DNA from: Phoronis australis
Lineage: Eukaryota > Phoronida > Phoronidae
Reading direction: 5' to 3'
Assembly: GCA_002633005.1 (NCBI GenBank)
Contig: NMRA01001082.1
Span: forward strand, 6,134-58,768
Length of the DNA stretch: 52,635 bases
Part shown: piece by piece, positions 28,601 to 40,600 of the stretch
Numbering within the stretch: the stretch's first letter is position 1
Layout: the number at the start of each line of letters is the position of its first letter
Position numbers and translations under genes: made by a program
Notes under the pieces: model-generated
Seen by the model: the letters and a program-made list of their open reading frames with translations, nothing else
The model's database searches: none
Told to the model about the DNA's origin: nothing

Positions 28601-31600
28601 TTTGACACCCTTACAAAAGGACCATGTATCACATGTACCTAGTAAGGGTTAATGGATGTCAAGAACAACCCACATTGATATATGGTCCGGTAACTCAGGC
28701 AAATGGCATGAGAAAGAGTTTTCATGCTGGAGGCTTGGACCGGCATGGAGTTTCTCAAAAATCTTAGAAATTTAATAAAGTGGAACTCGCATGCTGCTTC
28801 CTCATATCTGTGATTGCTTGGTCAAATTAGTTAGAAACACAACATATAGCAGTGAACATGACCTTCCTCATATCTGTGATTGCTTGGTCAAATTAGTTAG
28901 AAACACAACACATAGCAGTGAACATGACCTTCCTCATATCTGTGATTGCTTGGTCAAATTAGTTAGAAACACAACACATAGCAGTGAACATGACCTTCCT
29001 CATATCTGTGATTGCTTGGTCAAATTAGTTAGAAACACAACATATAGCAGTGAACATGACTATGTTGAAAATTGCCAATGTTTTTAAGAACCAATTTTGT
29101 GCCGTAAATCATTCAACTGTGTCCAGTATCGTGACGTGGTGTTGGGGAATAACACTGCGTGATACGGGCTTTGAGCCCCCAAGGTATGTCATCAGTGCAA
29201 AGTTCCCCTATTTGCAGAATTTTGTGTTTTCACTTTTTAAGTTGTCATTGAATATAACTGCACTTTGTTTAGCGTAGATGATGTTCAAATAGCGTTGTCG
29301 TTTAGTTCCTGCTATACATTAGCATTAGTTAGGAGCGTAAAAATAATTACATCATTAAGGACTGGGGACTAAGTGTTGATGATTCTAAGTGGAACACACA
29401 AACATATAAATGCACGCTCAATGAACCCCATTTTTGTAAGTTAACCAATACTTCATATCTGCCGTAAATTCAAGACAGGGTTGAGAGAGACCAAGGATGC
29501 ACTCCATAAAGATTCTTCCGAGTTGCGAGATGCGGAAAAATCAAGCGAGATTAGTGAAAAACTAAATGCTCTGTAACTGAACTTGCTAACTTTCACATGT
29601 GTCATAGAAAAAAATGTCACTGCAGCGCTTAGTAAGCAAAGCCGTTGAGCTACTGGCTAAAACTGTACGTTAACACACAGTTCCACTTCATCAAGATAAC
29701 TCAACATTTCTAGTCAGACAATCCCAAAATGCCTCACCTGCACCCATCTGGGAAAGAGTGAGTTCCTCTCGGTGTATTTAGTAGGGTCCACCCACTCGCC
29801 ATCCTTCTGCAACTCTTTCACTTTCAGATGAAAACTCATTCTGCGATAATTTCTGGGCACCTTGCGCACACTGACAAACATGAAGTTTTTCTGCCTGTCA
29901 CCAGGGGATGCCTGCATCGTTCCAATTTGCTCACCAGCCTTTGCCGGCTTCCCATTTACTGTTACTGCCCTGTTTGATAACAGAGGGTGTTGAAAGCCAG
30001 CCCACCAATAGCTTATCTACACACAGTCAACAATTAATAATTCAGCACGGTAGCAGAATTGATGAAAGCTTCAGACCTCTTTAGGTAGCCGACACTTAGC
30101 TCTTATAAAATGGGTCTTGTAATATGCCTTACCTTGATAGGAATCCTTACTAAAAACACCAAGTTTGTTGAGAATGGCCAACCCTAAAATTGCGAATTTG
30201 AAAATGGCCCAGGTGGTCATTGCCTGTAACTTGATTGATAATGGATATGGAGTCCCTATCATGGTTAGGATGGCTAATTTTACAAACTTAAAGAACTAAA
30301 TCCATTTCTACCTAGCTAAACAGGGCAGAAGTCTATTTAAAGAAATTTTTGAAAGAACTATGACCTAAATTACATACGTTCTGAGGTGTTTCACATTGTA
30401 CAAAAAGATGACGTATTTCTTGAGACTGCCTTTTGTAGGTTCAATTCGAATTCTCTGACGAGGAAGTTTTTCATAGAAATAAACACCAGTCACTGGAGCG
30501 ACAATCTACAAAATCAAATATAACATAAAAGTATAATTCGCTCATTCACTTTAGAATGTGATTAAACAGTTGGTATCAAGTTACGCAAATGTTAAGTTCT
30601 ATACAATATCTACAAAACAATAGAATTTAGAAACTCAGAGAAAGTACATTGCAGGTGGTCTGGTACACGTTGTACCTGACGTGCGCACTGATCACATGGA
30701 ACTATTTTATGCTTTGATAATATATTGTTAACACCCGAGCTGAGGAGCAAGACCGGGTAGCGTGACTGGGTAGCGTGACCGGGAACCGTGACCAGGAACC
30801 GTGACCGGGAACCGTGACTGGGAACCGTGACCGGGAACCATGACCGGGAACCGTGACCGCGCTGAAAGTGTCAGGTTCATGCTCTATAAGCTTTTAACCA
30901 ATGAAATAAAATGTGATTTGGACTCATAACAATTTACATTCGATGTGAGTTGAAACGACAAAAAGGAAGACATGACAATTTAGTCTTCTAAAAATGACTG
31001 AATTCAGGATATGATAATTCTCACAATGCCATCATGTGTCCTGTGCGTCACTCACCTTTTGCCCAGCATCAGCGGTCAGCATAATTCCGATGCCTTCAGT
31101 TTTGCTGCTGTAGAGACCGTTGGCAGTAGACGGCCAGTTGCCATCTCCATATTCATCACTGGCTCCACTACGTCTGGTTCTGGGAAACTTTTTATGAAAC
31201 TTTGCTCCAAACAGCATGTTGAATGTGTCTTTAGCTTTGGCAACACTGTGGAGAAACTGATTCAAATAATCAACAGTGCAGTATTTCACTGGATGCTCTC
31301 TTTTTGTGAAATTTCTGACACTATAATTCCAAGTGGTGATTTCAAATTTACAAAGAAAGCAAACACTAAACAATGCATGGCAAATAAGGCCAAGGTCAGA
31401 CATTGAAAGTACTACGTAAAAATAAATGAAGTTTGCACTGGTGAGAAGAAAATAAGAAACATCGCCATTAAAAAATCTCTGAATACATCTAACTTCTGAA
31501 ATATTTTGCAATTGGCTACCCCATCTCAGGCAATACATGGCTATCCCTTCTCAGACAATACATGGCTATCCCTTCTCAGGCAATACATGGCTATCCCTTC

Positions 31601-34600
31601 TCAGGCAATACATGGCTATCCCTTCTCAGGCAATACGTGGCTATCCCTTCTCAGGCAATACATGGCTATCCCTTCACAGGCAATACATGGCTATCCCTTC
31701 TCAGGCAATACATGGCTACCCTTCCACAGGCAATACATGGCTGCCCCTTCTCAGGCAATACAGAAGATATACGTATAGCAAGTTTCCCTTAAATTTAATG
31801 GATGACTCAGTGGCCTAGAGGTCAGAGTGCTGGACTGACAACCAAAAGCTCCCAGGGTTAAACCCTGCCATGCACTGGTCAAGGTATAATTCAAGTGACG
31901 AAAATAAATGTACCAAAGCTCATTCTTCTACAAAAACAATTACTAAACACCTGAAGATGATCGAAGAAATGTTGTGCCAGAGTGTGAAAAGGTTAGTGTC
32001 AGGTGTAAATAGACAAATAGATTTTAGAAATGGTTTTACTAAATCATCACCTCAAAGTGGTTTTATGAAGTGCCTTCATAAAGTTTTAGTGGAAACACTA
32101 CATGACATGAGTTTAATTCCCTTGAATGTTTAACAAACTACTTTCAAAATGGATATTTAAATTTCAGTAGCCATGGCACATGTTACTGTATAATCTTCAT
32201 CATCGACACCATCACCATCACCACCACCACCACCATCACCATTAGTTCTAGTTTGCACTTACTATGTCTTTATGGTGTCAATGATGTCTTTTATGTTGTA
32301 GTAGACAGCCAGAATGGATTTATACAGGTCAAACAATGGCTTGAAGAGATATTCAAATGGTTCCAACAAGTTACTTAGAGCTGAGATGAACTTCATGCCA
32401 ACCTCTTTTTGTTGTTGACCCTAGAATAAAGAACATGTTGCCATGGACAGCAACAAGCACAAGTGATATTTGGACCACGAATCATCAATGACATCAACTT
32501 CTATATAGAGTAAAATGATTTTAGTACGTCATTTAAATTGACTTCTCACCTATTATCAGATATTAACAACGACTTTACCATCCACCTCTCTACGACAATA
32601 TCATGCTGTGTAACTTCCGTCAACCGCTTACAGTTAGAAGAAAATTCTGAAAACTCCTTACAAAATTTGCGTAAGGGTAAGTATGACCAATGCTTTAGAA
32701 GAGTTACATGACAACTGTGAGGAAGGACAACACACTCAAAACCATACGGTCCATTCTATAATAAAGTGATTTCAGTTGAATCGCTTTTAAAACTAAGTGA
32801 GACATTAATGATGCATTAGCAGGGGACATAACAAGGAGTGGTTGAAATCACCAAAACAGGGTTTAGTATCCTTTAAAAACTGCTTTGTGCTTGCCTATAC
32901 ATGAAGGTTTCCTAACAAAATAGCACTCATTAAACTCTCATCTGTTAATATTCTCTATGACAAACTTCGGAGATAACTGCACGGTAAGTGTCCCCTAGTG
33001 GATAAATAACTCACCATGCTCTTAAGTCCAGTGGCACCATACCCAACTTTGAAAGGTGTTGGTCGAGTGGCGTAGATTTTTAACATGTTGGAGACCTCCT
33101 TTGTAGCATAGATCATATCAGTCTTGAGGGCAAGCAAATCCTCACCAGGGGTCATCCAGTAGGGGAGGTTGCCTCCCTTGATGGGGAAGTTGATTTCCAC
33201 ACGCTTCTTGGCACCCATCAGCATGAACATTGCCATGGCAACCCTGGGTTAGACAAATTATAATTCTTGCCATGTGAAAATTATAAGAAATTTAAAACAG
33301 ACAGGACAAGGCAGCCAAGAGATATCTCTGAACAAAACAGAACAGTTTAGCGGCTTTAAAGTGATTTTTTAAACGATAATCATACAAACAAAGCAGCATT
33401 TAATGTTCAACCTACCTAATGAAAGCTTGGCCAAGTCCTTCCAGACCACTAGATGGAGCTGAAATCAATTCACCAAGGGATTGCACAATCTGTTTACCAG
33501 TTTTCTCAAACTGCTCAATGGCATAAGGGATTGTCACTTGAATGGCATCCAGAATCGTCTGAAAATAATTGAAAGCACAAATGGTTACCCTTAGGTTAAA
33601 GCACAAAAATAAGAGAGTGAAAAGGCTCTGAGCAAAACTTGTAGTTACAGGTAAATCAAACAAGAGCAACGCAGAGCGTTGAAATGCACCCACAATTGCA
33701 CCGTATACGGTATCCTTCTAGGGTTGTTTACTGGCACCATAAAGTGGCCAGTAGAGGGCATATATGTAGTATGTTGTACTTTGCAAAATGGAAAGGCATG
33801 GTCATTGTCTCCTCAATAGGCTAGGGGCAAAATGTGAGTGATCTTCATAATACAAGCACATCCTATACATCAGTTGCTTAAAGCACCACAGAAACATAGA
33901 ATTAAAAACAAATTTACCAACATACGAGATTAGCACAGCATTAGAATGCCAGAAACAAATTTCTACTCGGAACTTTTCCTTCATAGTCACGAAGTAACAC
34001 AAAGTATACACCTGAAGACCTATGACAATACTGAGGTCAATGTGAAATACTTAAATTGCCACTAGAGGCATACCGGTAGTCAGAATCATCTTAAAGTCGT
34101 CATCGTCCGTTGTCAACATCACATAAATACACTTGCTAAATTTAGTAAAGATCCTGCAAACGGTTTGGGAGATACAGCCAAGGGCGAAAAAAAACTGCCA
34201 CTAGGAGGCGCCACAGTAATCAAAGTCATGGGAAATTCAGCGTCAACCGTCCTCTTCATAGTAAGAGCATACATGCCAATTTTCACAATCATACTTAGAG
34301 CGGTTTGGTTGATAGAGGGGTGGACGCCAAAGAACAGACTCAAAAACAGTAAAAATGGCCACTGGGTGTCGCAAACTAGGTCGAACCCATCCGAAAACTG
34401 GAGGATAGCGTCATCGCACTAATAGGTGCCTACATATCAAATTTCATGAAAATCCGTTAAGGACTTGTGAAGATACAGAGGTAAACGTATAAAAATAAAA
34501 TTGCCACTAGGGGGCACACTGGTAGGCGGATCCGTCCAAAAGTCGTCATCATCTGTTGTTAACATCATATAAATGCACTTATTAAATTTCGTAAAGATCC

Positions 34601-37600
34601 TGCGAACGGTTTAGGAGATACAGCCATAGGCGCCAAAAAAACAAAACTGCCACTAGGAGGCGCCACAGTAGTCCAAATCGTCTGAAAATCATTGTCAGCT
34701 GTCTTCTTTATAGTAAGCACATACATGCTAATTTTCACAATCATCCTTTGAGCGGTTTAGTTGATAGAGGGGTGGACGCAAAAATACAGACTCGAAAACA
34801 GTAAAAATGGCCACTAGGTGGCGCAAACTTAGTCGAATCCATCTGAAAACGGGAGGATAGCGTCATCTCACCAACAGGTGCCTACATACCAAATTTCATG
34901 AAAATCCGTTGAGGACTTTTGAAGATACAAAGGTAAGCGTAAAAAACTAAAATTGCCACTAGGGGACACACCCGTAGTCGGATCCGTCCGAAAGTTCGCA
35001 CATGCCGTCCCATTCATGAATGGAACACATGTGCCAAATTTCATGAACGTATGTCAAAGGGTTTTGGAGATAGAGCAGCCGACGCCGGACGGACGCCGCC
35101 CGGACGGACGGACGGACGGAGATGACGGCATAATGCGTCCACAAATAAATATGTGGGCGCATAAAAATGACAATTTAACTGCAAAATTTTCAACTTATTA
35201 AGGCACAAGTTCCCAGTAGTACCCAGTAATCCTATATATTAATTAATTTGATTTGCTTCGAGAAAATTGTGAATAATCCAAAAAAATGAACTGAGACAAC
35301 CTCAAATGAATGACTTCCTCCTAATTACATCTCTGCAAATTGGTTACATAATAATATCAATCAATTCTGAAATAAAAGTTTTTGGAAAACACTAAATTTA
35401 GACTTTTAAATATTAAACTTTTTATGCGTTACCGTTACAAAATTCTCAATGTCCATTTTCACATCATTAATGAAGAACTTGATTCTGAGAACAACTTTCC
35501 GAACAGCTGTCACCCAGGGGAGACAATTGGTGGTTTTTCCTGCCCAGCTTGCAAGAGCTTCAGCAGTTTTGACTATGTTCTTGGGAAGGTCAATAATAGT
35601 CTGGGCGAAAGATTTGAACAAGGCCTGCAAAAAAAACAACAAATCTCAAATAAACTTTTAAGGTAAAGTAACCCCTACAAGTTAAGAAACGTAATTCAAA
35701 AGGATTGCCACCACAGCACTTGAGTTAGTTTGAATTAATTTCGTTATTATCCATGTGACGGAAGTGTTTCTAACCAACCACAAACTGCATTTACCAGAGA
35801 CAAACTTGGGGAAAAATTGCGCTACCAGGAACCCCAAGACAACACTGCCTCGGTGCCTTCTTGGGCAGTATATGTGTCGTCGTCCTGGCAAAAACTAGTG
35901 CACAGTTTGCGCACGATGTAACGTAAACAAAAGCCACGAAACTAGTGCATGATATGTTTATCCACCTATAACAATCACGCGGAGTTTGACCCAATTTCAG
36001 TAAAAGTACACAAACACCTGTCAGTAAAACATGATGTACCATTAAATTCTAGTGAAACACAAAAGTGGATACAAGTGATACCAAAGAATTGATAAGCATA
36101 CTGAGCTAGGTCACAACTAGTGTGTACTGGCCATATATAGTATCTTGAGAGGTCACAACAAGTGTGTACTAACCACAAATATTGTCCTGAGAGGTCACAA
36201 CTAGTTTGCACTGACCATACATATATATAGTATCGTGAAAGGTCACAACTAGTGTGGACTAACACAACACCATGACAACATAAAAACAAAGATTTTCTTA
36301 TTAAGATAAAACATTGTTTACTTACTCCAAAGCCACCTTGTTTATTAATACTCTGGAAAATGCCCATAAAACTATCGACAGCCGTCTCAATGGGCGTGAC
36401 AAACTGGTCATAAAGTGTGTCAAAAATGTTGACAAGATCTTGAACCGAGTTGATGCCAAATTCCTGAAATTCAAATAATTTCACTTTGACCAATTCAAAC
36501 CAACAACAGTTTTCTTTCCTTGAGTGTCCATCTATGTCGAAATGGGTAGACTAATGTCATACAGTTTGATCTTCATTTGAGTAAAGAGACCTGTATCATT
36601 TTACGAAGGAACAAGATGGCCTTAAGCAACAGAACCAAGGTGGATTTCTGTCCCACTTGCCTTGACAAAATGGCACAATGCATTCTATTGTGCAGGGAGA
36701 ATTGACCTGAGCTTGGTAAGACTTCAGGCTGGTTTATCACATGCACAGCTATAGACATTATGTGACGATATGCAACAAGATGGTGACCTTGACCCAGTTA
36801 AGTTTGGAAAGTAACCCAACAGCAGTTTATAGATGACATGACAGGTATTCCTGGGCACACAGTACACTAAGTTTAAGTAAATTACACTTCCAATTTAATG
36901 AAGAGCCAGCTGTGATATTTGACAATACTTATGAACTCCAAAGATGTTGCAGGTAGAATCTCAAGCTTATAGCAAGAGGGATTGGCATTCACAGAATCGG
37001 CCTAATTACCTTAGCCATGTTGAGATTGTATCGAACGTAACCACGGAAACAGACTTGCAGTCGGAACATGTCAAACTTAATGTTGAGGATGCCAAGGTTT
37101 GCCTCAGCATAGGCTGTATCATAGACATCAATCATAAACATGCCTTCCAGAGGTTCTGAAACAGCAAAGCATTACGCTCTGTAAAAGAAGTCTTCAAGGC
37201 ATTATGAGACATCAATCATAGGTCATGCTATAGACACTACTTTTAGTGCTTTACAAAAACAAAAATCAGCCATGTGAGAGACGTAAATCATGAACATAAC
37301 TTGAAAGAATATTCTGAAACATCAAGCATATGGCACACCAATAAAAGCCAACGCTGGGGCATCACATAAGCTGCAATTTGGTGGCAATGTGCCCATGGCC
37401 AATGTATGGTTAGTCATTACGTCTAGGCGTGGCGCATTCGTCAATATAGTGCCAGAGTTTTAGGTTCTCCGAGAGTTTCCTAACTGTCTTCTTTAAAGAT
37501 CAGTCAGAACATATAGCTTGTGATGACAAGATTTAACACTACCATTCTGTAAAGGTAAGTCATTAGTTTAGTAAAAAATTAATAACAACCTTTTACATTT

Positions 37601-40600
37601 ATTTAATGAAATAGGATGGAAAATTTGCCAAATCATATTAATATTTTGCTCGTCTGAATCTATGTAAATCAGTTTTCATCTGCCAAGCTTGTTTCAACCT
37701 GCTTTAAAAGAGCCATACTCACTCAGATCCAGAGACATTTTGTTCCTCAGAATAATACCAAACGATGCTCCAATGGCAGTGCTGCCGATCACCTTGGTCC
37801 AGGAAAAGCCAGGTATCTCAATCTCCCAATGAAGTCCTTTGGACAGAAAGTCTTGGATCCCACGTTTATCCCTATTGGACGGAATCACAAGGGAAGCGTT
37901 GCGTCTGCAAGAGAAAGACATTGAAAATGATACATCTTCCACAGTCTCGAGTTAAGGCATAAAAATAAGAAAAAGAGGACAGCTTTCAAGATGTTAGCCT
38001 ATTCAAAAGATGCTTCACAACAATCAACAAATCCACAATAGGGTACAAGAAAATTCTTTTCCGCCACCCACCCTCCCCCTCCCTTCCAAAAGCTGCACAC
38101 AAGATGGTATAACTTCAAAGCCCTGGGCATATATTCATGTACATTAATGTTACCTGCATAACTGTATGCTTTATACTTCAATGCTCCGAGTGTTTATTTG
38201 TGTACTGACATAACTGTAGAACAAACACCGCGAGATGTGAAAGAGCAATAAATACAACAGTAAGACTAAATCTTGCATTCACTTACAAATCGGTTGCATT
38301 AGAAGCTTAATATTGCAGCAAACCTTCAGCTCCTTCCATAAAGCTTGCATTTTTCACACTTCTTGTGAAAATGGCGATAATCACAACTAGGACAACAGAC
38401 CACAATTACAAAAAGATTAGTTGTGTCCGGCTTTCATAATAAAATAATGTTGACTCATGTGATCTCAGTTGTGCTATTTACCTCAGTATGACATCTCTTT
38501 GTGCATCTGTCAGCTGGTATCGCTTGGGATGCTCTGTGTACGTCCTGTACGCCTGTTGGCGGACGACATCGTGATGGTCGTGGAAGGCCAGGGTGATGAG
38601 AACTTCAGCACTCTTAAATGTGTTAAAAGGAGATCATAATTAAATGCTTAAAAACAGGATTGGTGTCATACATTAATCTGATGGAACAGTCACCATAGAG
38701 TAGATGGACATTCAATGTTCATTTTGTAAAAACAGTCACCATAGAGTAGATGGACATTCAATGTTCATTTTGTAAACAGTCACCATAGAGCAGATGGACA
38801 TTCAATGTTCATTTTGTAAACAGTCACCATAGAGTAGATGGACATTCAATGTTCATTTTGTAAACAGTCACCATAGAGTAGATGGACATTCAATGTTCAT
38901 TTTGTAAACAGTCCAGTTGTTAGCAGCGGATATTCTCCCACTTTGACCAATGATTAGACAAGATTACATAATGGAGAACTCTCGGAAACGTTTCAAATGA
39001 TGAAAATTCTTGATGTTAGCCGCTTTTGCGTGATTGCATAACCCTTTCTTTGAGGAAAACTCATACGCTCCAACCTAGAGATCATTACCTTGGTGTCCTG
39101 ACCACTAGTCTAGCACATTGTACACTGACTTATCAAGACCTGCATGCACCAACAACCAACCCCTCTGCATATACTCGGCTGGTGTTAAGCTGCAGGCTCA
39201 CTGATGCACCTTCGAGCACACTTCGTCACAACAGGCCGAGTTCAACAAAGGTAGCCATCTACTCGCAGCAGGTATTACATATGGCCATGCTGCTAAAAAT
39301 CGCAACAAGAGCAGTGCCCGCGCACGAGTGTTGTCCAATCAGATGCTGACAGGCAACATCAGCCCTGGAGTTCTGTGCCTTTTAATGTCACGGGGATGGT
39401 CTGGGGAGGGGAACAATACACCAGCATATACCCAATGATCCTGTCCATGGCAGGTGTTACAGGTATTAACGAGACCTGATACGCCAGGAACAGGCGGCAC
39501 ATTTAACTTAAAGCTGACAAAGTTGCCGAGTACAATCACCCTCAGTGTGGTTCACGGCCATTTTATATAATTAAATAATCCAGAGTACTTTTCTCACAGC
39601 ACATCTTACCTCATCATGAGGATAGAACTTCATGGCTTCCAAGGCGGCCCTACGCCATGCCGAGTGACCCTGGTTTGGTTCTGCGTATCTCTTGAACAGC
39701 TTGAACGAAGTGTGATGTGCGGCGTTGCCTAGAGCATGCAGCATAATCATGCCTGTGTAGTACTCATAGTCATAGTCCATGTCATCAGCGGAGCGCTTGG
39801 TGCGATCTGAAGAGGAAAGAAGCACTCTTCATGAAGATCATTAAACATAATGTACATTGGTTACAGTGATTGTCATTTGTTTTGCCATGAAAGATATGCT
39901 TTTCACATTCATAAAACCATAAAACCAGCTACCATAAAACAAAATTCTTGAAAATTTGTGGGTAATTCACAACAACGTCAGAAGAGTTTGAAAAATAAAA
40001 AGGGCGTTTTGACGGATGGACGGACGGACAGATGGTCGAACGTTTTGACAATAATCTTCTGTGTGAAATTGGTGACATTTTAGTAAGTCAACAGACTCAA
40101 AGACCACCTGGGTATGGCAACATGAATCAATTAATTTCCAATCACTGCAGTCCTTCACTTTGTAGTGACACAAAACTAGATGTCAGCCAAAAATGAGATT
40201 ACACAAAAAATCCTTGAAAGTTCCGCAATGTCATTAGCCAGGTTCCATCTTGTATTCACATAACCTTCACCTTCATCAGTTCTAATGGTTTTGTGGAGAT
40301 TTGTGACTTAATTATTCTAAATTTCTTCCCAATAGAAACATACACCCAACAATAGTTCAAACACTAATAAAAACATTCGCCCAAACTGACAACACTGCTC
40401 TAGGGGCTGGTCTAAAATGACGTTCCCAACCAACTAGATTAACCGTCAAATGAGTACTACCCAATCTACATCACTCATCAAGAACTAGTTATCCTGAGGC
40501 TGGTTTACCATTGTGCCGCTCCAGCCAGGTAGTAAGATGGCCGACAATCTGAGCAGCTCTCGCTGGGTTCGTTTTGTTCAGACTTGATGCCATGCCACCC

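Noticed and set aside
31506-31818. Plus-strand open frames of 76-93 codons
   Set aside because: Created by the 25-bp minisatellite, with no homology or splice signals.
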